This document shows positions 10,560 to 21,347 of a DNA stretch of 64,000 bases, piece by piece. Origin of the DNA: Marthasterias glacialis (taxonomy: Eukaryota > Echinodermata > Asteroidea > Forcipulatida > Asteriidae); NCBI GenBank assembly GCA_911728455.2, contig OU452222.1, positions 25,844,923 through 25,908,922 of the forward strand, read 5' to 3'. The notes beneath the pieces were generated by a model. The model made no database searches. It was not told the DNA's origin and saw nothing but the letters and a program-made list of their open reading frames with translations. Every line of letters starts with the position of its first letter. The stretch's first letter is position 1. Both the position numbers and the translations under genes were made by a program.

Positions 10560-13500
10560 CTGATTGGAAATATTAAACAGTCGTTTAAAAACAGGTTACA
10601 TGAAAGAAAAATTGTTGGTCGCTTTCACGCCAAGTGTTTTTACAAAGAAGTGCAACTACATGGTCGTGTAAGAAAACAAATCTGCTTGACTAAGGACAAG
10701 GGCAAAATTTCACACACTAGACCTAATTTCATAGAGCTGCTACAATGCCCCCTGCTTGCTTAGAATATGTCATCCGGATTTGTATTGCTTTCCATATTCT
10801 TTCAGACGTTTGTACACATTTCAGGGATGGGATTTGACAAATATATCAATTCCTGAAAATGGCTTGCAGGCATATGGATTCACCTTTGTTCTAGACCAAA
10901 AACCTCCTAGATGCTACAATTCAGGAAGTTTACAGACTCTGTGCATCACCAGAAATACAAAACTACGGGCTTGGACACAATGTGGCCTACAGTGTATTTC
11001 TTTCTCCCTTTTGGTGACTGTTGGCCTAAACTACTTTCGAGAACGTTTAAATGCTCATGGAGATTTTGAGAAAATCCTGAAATCAGCGGAAAAAATCCTG
11101 AGAAATCACATGCCTGACATTTTCAAGATCAAGGTTGTTCAACCTTGGGGGTCTTCGCTCGTATAAACTATCCACTGAAAGTTTCCTAAAAGCTCTATAG
11201 CCAGTGGAATAGCTAAGGTTCTCGGCCATGATAAGAGAACGATGCCCCTTCATTCACTTTCTCTTTGAAAATCTTCACATTATTTTGAGAGATCAGTCAT
11301 TTTAACCACTAACAAGGACCCACACCTACCCACTGCTTACCCGCCGATTTGGCACCCCAACCCCCAAAGGCAACACCCAGGGCATGTCGCCCTATGCGTG
11401 CAGGAAGAGGGGCAGGCCTGATTGCTTCGTTCTTGAAAGGGTAAGGGCACCAAGGTATTTTCTTCTTGATAAAGGGCACCTCTATGAGGAGAATTGTAAG
11501 TTTCTATTGGAAAATTTCAATCAAGGGCACCAAGGCAATGACCAAGGGCATGGAGGCAATTGCCTCCATTGACTCCGTGAAGTATTTAGCCTGAGGGGGT
11601 AATGAGTGCAGTTGATTAAAGTTGCCTATGGTTAGGAAATGATTAAGCAGCTCTGTGTAACTGGGTCCTATTCAAAAGCCCATGCCTATTCGGCATGTCT
11701 TGGCCGAGTGGATAAGAACACCAGACTCAAGCTCTGAGTGTGGGTTCGAGTCCTGGTCGTGAATCTTGTGAAGCTAGACACTTTACCATTATTGCTTCTG
11801 GATGGGTCATAAAGCCCTAGGTCCCGTGTGTTGTGTAATGCACAAAAAAATAACCCAGTGCACTTGTCACAAAGAGAAGGGGTTCGCCCCGGTGTTCCTG
11901 GTTCAATCGGCTGCAAATTGCGCCACAGCACTTTGTAAACCGTTACATGGTGCTATGTAACGGAACAGGTCTCATACTTCAAAAACGTAACTCTGCATAC
12001 CTTGCAGGAAAACATACTGAGCGCTTTGAGACGCCCATCGGGTGTGATAAAGCGCTATATAAAAACTGTGTATTATTATTCTGTCTTACCTTTTGATGCA
12101 ATAGCTTTGATGACAACATGTAGTGCAATACCGGCTAGACATATGATCATACCAACAAAGTTAAGCGCAGACATTTTGTCTCCATTGTACTCCGTGGCTA
12201 GATACAGTACACAAATTTCCTGTAGGAAAACAAAAAACAAAATAAAATTGTAACTCTGGCAGTAACAAGTTGAAACGACAGAATGTTACAATACACAATT
12301 GTATTTCGTCCAAGAACTTCACAAAATTTACACCAATTACTGTTTTTATAATTAGTTGGCGCTGAATGGCGTGTATCGACGCAAGAATTTTCCAAGCCAG
12401 CAAACAGATGACGTGACTTTTGTATTTTTGTGTGAAATTCCAAGCTCAGAACATATTGCACTACGGAGCGCGCACAGAGCATGCACACGCCATGTAACGC
12501 TTTGTTTCACCCACATAAAGTGTCAGATTGCACTTGAATATTTTGCCAAATGTTTGCATTGTGCAGGTGTCATTGTGTTATTCATGATACCAGACCTTTG
12601 TCCTTTTGTTCCAAGAAGAGGAATATAGTATGAAGAGGCTACAACCATTGGTTGGTTAGCCAGCAAACTGGCAACGTGTAAACACGCCATTGTGTGAAAT
12701 CGGAACAAAAGTCGCCCAGACGTTGTGTTTTGGAGCAAGCACAGAGTATGCACTCACTGTGCAATGCTTCATTTCACGCACACAGAGAGGACAGATGAAG
12801 CTGAATATTTAGTTGATTTTTGCCCATTATGCGGAGGTTCTTGTGTAATTCACGATTCCAGACCTTTGTCCTTTTGTTCCAAGAAGAGGATTACGAGACA
12901 TTAACAGGCTTCCATCATTGTTCATTTTGGCTCATTGTATTTTGGCTCAATGGAGGTAAATCTGGTTGAACTGAGTATCCAGCCTTGGTTCTGGATTTTG
13001 GAACAATCCTCGGCCGCAGTCCATGGCCGAGGTTTTGCTCAGGACAAAAGAACAAAGGTCTGTAATCGGGGATTACACAAAAACCGCCTCACAATAGCCA
13101 CAAAATGACAATATACATAAGATCTTTTTTGGTCTTTGTGTGAAACAAAGCTTTAGACTGTGTGTGTGGTTTGTGCACGCTCCGCAGTGGAATGACCGGG
13201 TGACCTTTGCTCCAGTGGTCCGAAATTACATAATGGCGTCTTTATATAATAATAATAATAAAAGCTTTATTTATTGATGGTAACCATGTCACCTAAAAAG
13301 ATGATTTGCAATGGGCCATCCCTTAAAAGTACAATCATTACACTATCAAGATAAGTACAAAAAAGGGTTAAATAAATTTACGAAGTTAAACCATTACAGG
13401 AGCACAAAAAGAAGTTTGATAAAATTGCACGAAACACAGCTTTACACAGCTTCCGTTTCCAGGCAAAGGAAAACATTTGCATGTTCACCATCATCCTGCG

Positions 13501-16500
13501 GCAAATGGTTAAGCAGCTCTATGAAACTGGCCCCTGGCTGTATATCTGTGGTCTCACCTTAAAAATACCAGCAATTGAGAGCGTCAGACTGGATGTTCTG
13601 GACAGTAATAAATATTCGGACAGCGCGAGCATAAACCCCAAGGTTGCACCGATGAGGAGAGTAAAACACGTATGAAGGAAGACATCCATATCCTGAAATC
13701 CCAAGAACAACTTGGTGGATGATATGTGTACACCTATAAGAAGCAAACATGGATTTCAGTAAATGTTGTTTTATGTACGGCGCCCAAGTCCACCCGCAGC
13801 TTCTGCACTCTAAACATTTTGCAGGTGCATTTTGTAATCGAACACATTCAATACAGTGCTTTGAAGACCTGAGTAGTTTTCGTACAGCGGCAGCTTTACA
13901 CAAATTATCACTTCATGCAAAGTAGTTCAAAGTTTACTGGAGAAAATGTCTTCAAATTTTTACATAGTTCTTGTATATTATTATATAATAATAATAATAA
14001 TGGAGTCTTGTATAGCGCCGGTATCTGCCAAAAAAGGCGCTTATGGGGCTCGCTCATGATACAAAAACAGTTCAAAGATAGAATACCACTAGGCTATATT
14101 AGCCTTAAACAGATAAGTTTTGAGAGCATCTTTAAATGATGATGTAGTATCTGCAGCCCTGATATGGTACGGGAAACTATTCCACACTTTCCCGGCAGTA
14201 ACCAGGAATGAACACGCTCCTCATGAATTCTTGGCCATGTGCTCTCCACCAGGAGACTTTGATCAGCTGATCGTAGGTTACTGCGTGATGGAGTGTGCTA
14301 GGTGACAAAATCTGAGTTGTAGGATGGTGCCACATTGTGCAATGATTTTCTAGACGAGGAGACCAAGCTTGAAAACTATCCTATATGTATCCTGTGTATT
14401 TTATACTTGTAAAGCAGCGACGTAGCCAAGGGCGGGGGCGGAGGGCTGTTTGCTGTGTAAACTGATGAGTGACCAGTGTAGATGAATGGTCCGCGCCATT
14501 TTCTCAATGGTAAAAAATGCTCCTTGTCAGGCCGTGTCGCATGGTTTTGTACGCCCTCTTTTTCTTATACATGACTCTATGCATGTAACTCATTACAAAA
14601 CATGGCTCCTTGGCACCCCGCCCCCCTCTACTGAAAAGCAACTGTGTGCCACACAACTGTTCCATTCTGTAGTTCACTCTATTGTTGCCTTGTTGAGAAA
14701 TAAAAACAAGTGCTGCACAGCTATTTTAACATTACATCTAGTCGTTATCTGGTTAATGTTTTGAATGCTCGTGAAGTATGAAACAGGCTTAACCTTCCTC
14801 TTTTTCTTCTGCAAGGACAGAACTAAATAGCTCAATAAAATCTTTAGCTAAGCAAAAATTGGAGGAGGACCAGTCACATATGATACACAATCACAGTCTA
14901 GTATTTCGCTAGTAACCAATTTCTGCTAAGCATGATTAACTGTGCTTAGCAAACTTTAGTGCTTAACATCATTTTGAACAACCTGCAGGTTTGGGCCAAA
15001 CAAATAACACTTGTTCATACCTTCAACAGCCAGAGCCACTGGCATTAAGCCCAAAATCATGATGGGCTGAAGGTGGTATATCGTATCCACTGGATTTGTA
15101 AGACCTGGAAAATAAAAAAACATTTCATATTCCAATAATTATATCAAAATCAGGCAATGATTCATAGCTTTATACACACCTTACCGATAGACCCAAATGA
15201 CATCACGCTTTGTTTACACGTGCGCTTTCTTATGGTGGGGACCAGGGAATGAGGGGGGGGGGGGGACTACGAATTCACAGCTCCCATAAGAAAATAAACA
15301 TGTCATCAGTACAGGGGTCTACTACGCCATCACCTACTGAAGTTTTTTTTAATGTCATCTACACATGAGCTCTCAAGGTTTTAGTCTTAGACCTTTATCT
15401 TTCAAAACAAAAATTTTATGGACTCACAGATCAACCCTAGCAGAGTCTTTCTCAAAGGCTTCATTTTTTAGCCTTTAAGAAAGACTAGGGTCGAAACGTG
15501 AGTCCATTAACAATGTTTTGCATTTATACAAGGTCCTTGAGGATGGTAAGCAGTTTGCAACAGCTAGTTTTATTGTTTCACCTTCATCTTTCAAGACAGT
15601 TTAAAGATGTAGTGAGATCCATTAAAAAAAACCTGACATACCACAGGCTTGTTAGTACATTGTTGTATAAACCCATTCTAATGATGTGACATATAGCATG
15701 TCATGGCCAAGCGGATTAGTGCGTCAGACTCAAGTTCTGGTGGCTAAGTCATCAGGATGTGGGTTCGAATCCTGGTCACGACACTTGTGTCCTTGAGCAA
15801 GACACTTAACTATAATTGCTTCAAATAGGGGAAGAGGCGGGTATGTTTGTCTCACAACGGATTCATTTACCCCTCCCTGTTCTTAGCTGTGCTGTGAAGA
15901 GACTTGCGTTTATATCTCTCCATGTCTTGTTTCTGCGCATTGGGGCAGGTTTTTATCCCTTCAAAAAAAAGTAGCTCATACCTCGAGTGGCCTTTGGGCC
16001 TTGTGATGGGTGAATTGCATAAAAGATACAAATAATTGTAATCTTTTTTAAAAGCTAATATCAAGAATTATAGTCTGCCATTTTGTGAGTCAAAATGCTT
16101 GTAAAGATATGGTGCGCCTCTAACCAGCACTGCGTAGCCTAAAATGCACATTGCACAGTAACACACAGGGAATCTGACCCCCAAATAGTCTGGTTCCCAG
16201 ACCAAAAAATCTCTGACTATTCTCTGTCGAATTAGGGTCAGGCATCACCCAAATGTCACGTGACAAAAAAGGAGGAATTCCTCCTTTTCCGAGAATATCC
16301 TAAATGCTCCAAACTCGTTGTCGTCAACATTCGGACAGTGTCGTTGATGGTCGGACATTTCTTTTGTTGATAAAAACTCTAAAATTTTGCAGACACATCC
16401 CATTATCGTTTTTCTTTTTCTTTTTCTCCCCCAACAAATTCAACACTATATTTGAATATGTGTGTAACATTTTTACAACCTGATTATCCCAGGCTTTTTG

Positions 16501-19500
16501 ACAGTAAACAAAGCCCATCATCATCCAATGACATCCACCAATGTTGGTGACAAGTAATGAATATTTATATATTGTGTCATAATCTTTGTATAACTTTGGA
16601 TTGCCTGACCTAAGATTTTTAACAAGAGTCGTCAGGGAATCTTTGGTCAGGGAACCAGACTAACCCCCAAACTGGCAACTATCGTTGGTGATGACTTCAT
16701 GTGACTTGGGTCAGTACTTGCCTATTTCTTGACTCTGCATGACAATCTGAGCGCATGACCATCTTATCCCACTGATTACCGAGGCAGAAATAACCATGAC
16801 GAAGCCCTCTATGTTGAATTGCGTTGATTCAAAGGTGAACAAGAACAAGCCACCAGCTATGAGTAGTACGATGACTATCTGACTACCATGCTGCAAAAGG
16901 AATAAACAAATTCAACTGAACATCCGACACTAATAAAAACTGTTGACCTGTGCAGGAGTGACAGTCACTGCTGACAAAAAGGTCTGAAACTAAAATCTGT
17001 ATTTAACTGAGACTCGTGTCGTGGCCGAGCGGTAAAGGGCACTGGACTCAAGCTCTGGTGTTTCTGATCAGCAGAGTGTGGGTTTCAGTCCCAGTCTTGA
17101 CACTTGTATCCTTAAGCAAAACACTTAACCATTATTGCTTCGTCCTTCGGATGGGACGTAAAGCCGTAGGTCCCGTGTGTTGTATTGAGATCTAGTAATG
17201 CACGTAAAAGATCCTAGAACACTTATCGCTAAGAGAAGGGGTTCACCCCCGGTGTTTCTGGCATGGTTAGCTGCAATAGACCGATCCATTAAGCCCTGCC
17301 TACTAATGTATTGACCAATCACAGCCTTGACAATGCCACTGCAAGTCTGACAAATGTCCGACACGTTAAAAAATCCATTAGAAAAGTAAACAAACCGCCA
17401 CCATTGTTCCGACACACAATGGCACACACAACTGTACTTACTTTTGTTTTGTTTTAATTTTTTCGTATTGCTGTTGGTGCAAATCCTACAGCAGTGGTCC
17501 CTGTACAGTTGCATAAAAGTGGTTTAACAGTGTTCCTGTCTGCATTGTTCTTTGAACTCAAGGCACTGCTCAAAAGGCCACGAAACTAAATGATTAATCC
17601 ATACCGCTCACGAAAACCATGTACGTGTGTGTATCGCAGATACGTGTGTGTGGCCGAAACCGAACCACCGCTGTGATCGTGGCATGAAAGTCATGCCATG
17701 TGATGTTGCTAGGCAGTTGCTACGGTAGGCGGGGCTTAATGGTTCAGTCTATTGGCCCCCTCGTTGCGATGATGAACAGGCTTTGATGAGAACTGTCATA
17801 GAAGTAGATGTAGTATAACCTTTTAGAGTCCATTCATATCTGTATCTAGTTTGTCAACTTCCAATACTCAGGGAGCTAATATCGATTGTCCACCATCAAA
17901 CCATGTTAAATTTGTGTACTTTTTCCCAAAAGGCAGAACTAAAATGTTGCGCTTAAAGTAAGGATATTTTAAACTTTAGGAATTTTTTTTAGCATTTTAC
18001 TAAATGTTAGCATTCTTTGCTTACACAGCTAGCGAAGAAATTTGGCGCTTACCCTGTTAACGGAGAGTGTGACCATAAGCGCAAAATTCGGCAGTAAGCA
18101 GAACCAAGAAATTCAGCCCAGGTTTTAGACATGTACAACTTTTCAGGGTTCAGGGGGCTGTGGCCTGTGGCTGTGCATGGAAAGATGAACTCTCACCCAG
18201 ATACTGCACACGCACGCACTTGCAGTCAATCACAAAGTTTTGTTAAACTGTGATGTGACCGCCGGCGCACACGGGCACATAGTAACTGGGTTATTGCATT
18301 TCCTGCTATAATCATGGTGACACAGCCCCTTTAAGATATACAACACTTTGTAGATTTCTGACACAAAGAGCGATGCAGCTTTCAAAAGCGACAAGCACTC
18401 CAAAAGAACATTACATCATAGATTGATTGTGCTTACCGCCCTCTGTAGACCAAAAAGAATCGCAAACAGTAAGATGAATATGATGGCTGTAGATTTGGAC
18501 ATGGTATACAATGACACTGTGATGTACAGTAGACTCCAATTGGATAACCCAATGTCAAGTGCAGTGCTTATTCCTGAAAGGGGTAGATAAAAGTACAGTT
18601 GCAGACTTCTGAGGACACTAGGTGGCAGCAGACTTACCAGGTAAATCCACTGTTCTCGGATATGTGCGCATGCTCATAACTGCGCAAACAATGGAAATTT
18701 GCCTGGTAAGTCTGCTGCCCCCTACCGTTCCAAAGTCTCCCATTAGAAATAAAAGAGAAGGAACAAATTAATTGATTTTTGAAGAGTAAAAAATTGTCTA
18801 TGTTTTCAGAAACTCAAGTTCAATTTTTTTTTTTTAAGTTCGAAATTTAAGTTTTGTTTCTCTCATGTGTCTAAGACTTGGGTCACATGATTTTTAAATC
18901 CACACATCTCCAAATAATGGAGATGTTGTAATAAGGGAATAAAGGTGTGATGAAGAGGTTTTTAACTATTGTTTAAAACCGATGAGGGGCCTGGTGGCCG
19001 ATAATTGCCCGAGCCAAAGGCGAGGGCAATTATCGGCCACCAGGCCCCTCAGAAGTTTTAAACAATAGTTAAAAACCGATTCAGCACACCTTTATTCCCA
19101 TTCATAAATGCCTTTCTGTCAAAAACATGCAAAAACCTTCAAAAATTTGGAAAAAATCCGACAGTTTCTCTGCGTTAAATTTCTATCCATATTTACGGGC
19201 CAATTCCTTGAACGAAATGTCAATCTTCATGTCTCTGCAGCTGTTATAGGCACTTGATGCCCTCTCGGCCAATCAGAAACCCAACAGCTGGAAACACGTA
19301 TACTTCTTTATTCTGAAACAGGGGCTATATTTTTCGTTCGCAAGCTAGCCGGTTTTAAACACTTTTTTTGGGAGGGAGGTGGGAGGGAGGGGAGGGAGGT
19401 GAGAGGGAGGTGGGAGGGAGGTGGGAGGGAGGTGGGAGGGAGAGCGGAGGGAGGTCGGAGGGGTGATGTATCACATGTTTACCTGTGGGCGCCACTTTCT

Positions 19501-20757
19501 TCAAGTAGACTGACCATGGTAGAATAATAGTGTTCCTTTTGGCACAGCACTTTAGACATGTCCGCACTATTGATGCAATGACAAACTTGACTATAAGATG
19601 AACAACGGTGACGGACAGTGGAAAATGGAAACCCTGGAATAAAGAACATTTACATCAATCCCAATTATTTAGTTAAGCATTTTGTTTGAAATGATTTGGT
19701 TTCCAATGAAATGTTTGGTTTGTCTTAACCCAAGCCTTGATCTTAAGAAATACGGGGGCAGGCCTTTGCTGGCCAAATTAGAGAAATTGTACAAGGGCAT
19801 GCTGGCCAAGTTGGTAGTGACAGTGCAATTTTTCTGAAGGGCATGCTGGCCAACTCGACAGGGCATGAAGCCAATGGCCTCGGTGGCCTCGGTGGCCTCG
19901 GTTAAGATCAAGGCCTGTTAACCCTTCTACTCTTGCTATTATTTTGCATGAGTTGTTTATGGTAGCATAACTGTGCACAGAACTAACTGTCTGCTGGACT
20001 CCAGTGTCTCAAAAGTCTCCCATTGTTACAAATCTTCCATGGTAACACAAGTCCAGTGCACTAAACCACTCAGTCACGAACATAGAGTTATATATAAGAA
20101 CTAGAGGGAGCACTCGCGATGCCACACACGGAACTCCACTGACTCACCATAGGCGAAAAATCCCTATGGGTCACTTGCATATGAATGTCCACTTAGAAAA
20201 TGGCTGCTGTGTGAACGGATGAGTGACCAGTGTAAATTAATGGTCGGTGCCATTTTCTCAATGGACAAAAATGCTCCTTGTCGGGCCGTCTCGCATGGTT
20301 TGTGCGCCCTCTAGTTCTTATATATAGCTCTATGGTCACGAATGACATTCCACAATGAAATTGGCCAGCAGCTAGAGGTAGTTTGAATCCTATTCTAGCA
20401 GCGGGGACTGCAACCATTATAATAAATGTTAATTTTTGCATCGGGGATAAGAATATCATCCAAACCAGGCAAAATCAGGGGGATTGATCTTGAAAGATTC
20501 AAGAGAAGCTCCGCGTTGTACCAGTGGTTTTGAGTTTAAATGTGCAGGTATTTTGAACTTACCTTAAACACCCACTTGTTGTAAAAGGTCAAACCGATAG
20601 AGCATGTGTAGACGAATAAAATAAGTGCAAGGGTCTTGATGTACATCAGAAATACAGAGCACCACGACGAGCGAGTCAGTTTGGACGGGGCCATCTTGTA
20701 GAGGGCAGAGTCCACCCTCACCTCCAAGAGGGTCTTGCCTCTTGTTGTCTTCGTCAT
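10426..20757 (-). CDS. SLC35C2: Solute carrier family 35 member C2 (complete, 8 exons)
   Basis: Exons on the minus strand: 20757-20563, 19633-19483, 18573-18437, 16890-16722, 15104-15021, 13733-13558, 12219-12090 and 10559-10426 (stop TAG). They total 1176 nt, or 391 codons plus stop, with every phase matching. The product aligns with human SLC35C2 from the first membrane segment ([10 protein letters not shown]) through [51 protein letters not shown] and [18 protein letters not shown] to an acidic tail (DDDEEEEIF). It is a ten-TM nucleotide-sugar/triose-phosphate transporter family protein. SLC35C2 is an early-Golgi protein reported to support O-fucosylation of Notch. The start is the upstream Met of exon 1; a second Met is at codon 22. 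One intron has a GC donor. Introns hold SINEs and MITEs. Confidence 0.95.
11410..11595 (+). repeat. Interspersed repeat family E
   Basis: Blocks GGGCACCTCTATGAGGA, GGGCACCAAGGCAATG and GGCATGGAGGCAATTGCCTCC recur at 41804-42370, 45605-45760 and 48175-48340. Confidence 0.65.
11694..12080 (+). mobile_element. tRNA-Leu-derived SINE (family A), most complete copy
   Basis: Head GTCTTGGCCGAGTGGATAAG and CCAGACTCAAGCTCTG, body CCCCGGTGTTCCTGGTTC and TTACATGGTGCTATGTAACG, tail GCGCTATATAAAAACTGTG then ATT repeats. Lies in SLC35C2 intron 7, antisense to the gene. Confidence 0.85.
12090..12219 (-). CDS. SLC35C2: SLC35C2 coding exon 7
   Basis: Acceptor TTTTCCTACAG, donor GTAAGACAG. Encodes [20 protein letters not shown] and the last membrane helix ([19 protein letters not shown]). 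The A-family SINE at 11694-12080 ends against the intronic side of the donor. Confidence 0.9.
12220..13557 (-). other. SLC35C2: SLC35C2 intron 6 with a duplicated sequence block
   Basis: Two diverged direct copies of a block of about 280 bp are seen around 12430-12680 and 12715-12920, sharing CCAGACCTTTGTCC and TTTTGTTCCAAGAAGAGGA. A more diverged inverted relative is near 13030-13215 (AAAGAACAAAGGTCTG). No coding potential. Confidence 0.6.
13558..13733 (-). CDS. SLC35C2: SLC35C2 coding exon 6
   Basis: Acceptor TTCTTATAG, donor GTGAGA. Encodes a variable lumenal loop, then [20 protein letters not shown] and [14 protein letters not shown], near-identical to the human protein. Confidence 0.92.
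13734..15020 (-). other. SLC35C2: SLC35C2 intron 5
   Basis: Includes an ATA microsatellite (13979-14000), a GTATAGCGCCGG-type repeat fragment, a partial relative (14446-14584) of the hAT-like MITE at 20081 and family F fragments (14836-14990). Confidence 0.6.
14446..14584 (+). repeat. Truncated relative of the hAT-like MITE
   Basis: GAGTGACCAGTGTA, GCCATTTTCTCAATGG and AATGCTCCTTGTC match 20218-20280, and it ends in GACTCTATG. The left terminus is missing. Confidence 0.65.
15021..15104 (-). CDS. SLC35C2: SLC35C2 coding exon 5
   Basis: Acceptor TTTTCCAG, donor GTATGA. 84 nt encoding [20 protein letters not shown] and PVALAVE, matching human LQNPIDTMFHLQP. Confidence 0.9.
15430..15595 (+). 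repeat. Repeat family O, copy 1
   Basis: CCCTAGCAGAGTCTTTCTC...GAAAGACTAGGGTCGAAACG forms a hairpin, followed by GTAAGCAGTTTGCAACAGC. Other copies at 46268-46345 and (minus) 62265-62395. The hairpin plus CGAAACGT is reminiscent of the 3' ends of Penelope-like elements, which is inference only. Confidence 0.55.
15697..15825 (+). mobile_element. SINE family A, truncated copy
   Basis: GTCATGGCCAAGCGGATTAG, CAGACTCAAGTTCTGG, GTGGGTTCGAATCCTGG (B box) and AGCAAGACACTTAAC. The body beyond ATTGCTTC is missing. Confidence 0.8.
16722..16890 (-). CDS. SLC35C2: SLC35C2 coding exon 4, with GC splice donor
   Basis: Acceptor TTTTGCAG. Encodes [20 protein letters not shown] through [16 protein letters not shown]. 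The only exit that keeps the frame and the homology (EIG then [13 protein letters not shown]) is ATAG|GCAAGT, a GC-AG intron; no GT donor fits here. Confidence 0.9.
17014..17275 (+). mobile_element. SINE family A, cut at its 3' end by MITE D
   Basis: GTCGTGGCCGAGCGGTAAAG through GGTGTTTCTGG and GGTTAGCTGCA. The GCTGCAAATTGCGCC continuation seen in other copies is displaced by the MITE. Confidence 0.8.
17276..17752. mobile_element. MITE family D, copy 2 (long form)
   Basis: Left end ATAGACCGATCCATTAAGCC, right end GGGGCTTAATGGTTCAGTCT. The interior is longer (477 bp) than the 244- and 267-bp copies. Confidence 0.75.
18437..18573 (-). CDS. SLC35C2: SLC35C2 coding exon 3
   Basis: Acceptor CTTTCAG, donor GTAAGC. 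Encodes [20 protein letters not shown] and the following hydrophobic helix, the most conserved part of the family. Enters in phase 1 and leaves in phase 0. Confidence 0.92.
18620..18724. repeat. Short inverted-repeat element K
   Basis: AGGTGGCAGCAGACTTACCA at the left pairs with TGGTAAGTCTGCTGCC at the right. A diverged relative (AGGTGGCAGCAGGCTGG) is near 52445. Confidence 0.6.
18935..19099. mobile_element. Hairpin MITE family Q, copy 1
   Basis: GGGAATAAAGGTGTG pairs with CACACCTTTATTCCC; inner arms GGCCTGGTGGCCGATAATTG pair with the complement around a short loop (CGAGCCAAAGGCGA). A relative at 62409-62561 has CGAGCCGAAGGTGAGG in its loop; a partial one is at 29461-29545. Confidence 0.75.
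19372..19462 (+). repeat. GGGAGGGAGGT-type purine tandem repeat
   Basis: About ten units of GGGAGGGAGGTG and variants on the plus strand, 20 bp from the exon 2 donor of SLC35C2. It could form a G-quadruplex in the non-template DNA strand; the transcript carries the C-rich complement. Confidence 0.85.
19483..19633 (-). CDS. SLC35C2: SLC35C2 coding exon 2
   Basis: Acceptor ATTCCAG, donor GTAAAC. Encodes [20 protein letters not shown] through [11 protein letters not shown], matching the second membrane segment of the human protein. Ends in phase 1. A G-rich GGGAGGGAGGT tract starts just beyond the donor in the intron. Confidence 0.9.
19634..20562 (-). other. SLC35C2: SLC35C2 intron 1
   Basis: Contains a repeat with GCATGCTGGCC and GGCCTCGGTGGCCTCGG units (19735-19920), the hAT-like MITE (20081-20334) and a GGTAGTTTGAATCCTATTCT repeat fragment (20374-20455) also seen at 44436-44518. 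Confidence 0.65.
20073..20342. mobile_element. hAT-like MITE with 8-bp target duplication
   Basis: The element is 20081-20334. Its ends, CATAGAGTTATATATAAGAA and the complement of TTCTTATATATAGCTCTATG, match at 27 of 28 positions. It is flanked by GTCACGAA on both sides (20073-20080 and 20335-20342). An 8-bp duplication and a CA..G terminus fit the hAT superfamily. It has no coding capacity. Confidence 0.85.
20563..20757 (-). CDS. SLC35C2: SLC35C2 coding exon 1
   Basis: 65 codons, ending in phase 0 before GTAAGTTC. Encodes the cytosolic N-terminus and the first membrane helix ([19 protein letters not shown]). Confidence 0.9.
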
Positions 20758-21342
20758 TTTGAACGCAGCAGAAGAGCTTGATGATCTTGGTCTGCTGACG
20801 GTGGACTTATCCCTTGACGGTTGAAGCTACACGAACATCTTAAACTGTGTAGGAAATATTGAAGACACATTGAATAAGTAATTATCAGCTAAACAAGCTT
20901 ACTGATTTCCTGTCCTGCACAGGTTTTTCAATTTTAATTCATAAAAGACGTTTATCCCATACTATTTGTGAAGGTACATCGATAATTAAAGACACGAAGA
21001 AAAATCAGTACATAGGAATATAACGAATTCAATATTAAAGCGAATAAATGTACAAATAAATAATAAAAAGGTAGAGACTAATCATTAAGTGGTATGAACT
21101 TATGTAAAGAGAAGTAGCAAAGCGTGAGGCTGTTACGGTAAACCGAGGCTTGTAGAAGACAACCTGTACATACAGACAAGAAACAGACAATGCCAATGCA
21201 GCGCAAAAGCCGCGGGAATGCTTTGAAAAATTCCAAGTCAGAAACGAGTAACCTTGTGCCGGCCACGCGGATACAGGGTTGGGGGAGGGGCTTAAGGAAG
21301 CAGTGCACTAAAGCAATGGGAATGGTTTGAAAAATTCTTAAT
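20758..21342 (-). other. 5' flank / 5' UTR of SLC35C2
   Basis: About 590 bp between the SLC35C2 start codon and the retrotransposon. A possible 3' splice site (TTTCCTACACAG, exon side near 20847) lies about 90 bp upstream of the ATG on the minus strand, so a noncoding first exon may lie farther upstream. I see no confident promoter. Confidence 0.4.
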
Positions 21343-21347
21343 AGGAT

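Larger units (their letters stand above)
10560..12089 (-). other. SLC35C2: SLC35C2 intron 7
   Basis: Contains SINE A (11694-12080) and repeat E (11410-11595). A 136-codon open frame on the plus strand (10756-11166) has no recognisable product or splice support. Confidence 0.7.
15105..16721 (-). other. SLC35C2: SLC35C2 intron 4 (GC-AG)
   Basis: Holds repeat O (15430-15595), SINE A (15697-15825) and unique DNA. No extra exon is needed, since phases 1/1 match across it. Confidence 0.7.
16891..18436 (-). other. SLC35C2: SLC35C2 intron 3
   Basis: Holds SINE A (17014-17275) with MITE D (17276-17752) inserted at its end, then unremarkable DNA. Confidence 0.7.
18574..19482 (-). other. SLC35C2: SLC35C2 intron 2
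   Basis: Holds the inverted repeat K (18620-18724), the large hairpin Q (18935-19099) and the purine-rich GGGAGGGAGGT tract (19372-19462). Confidence 0.7.

Noticed and set aside
10756..11166. 136-codon plus-strand open frame
   Set aside because: No recognisable domain, no splice support, lies in an SLC35C2 intron antisense to the gene.
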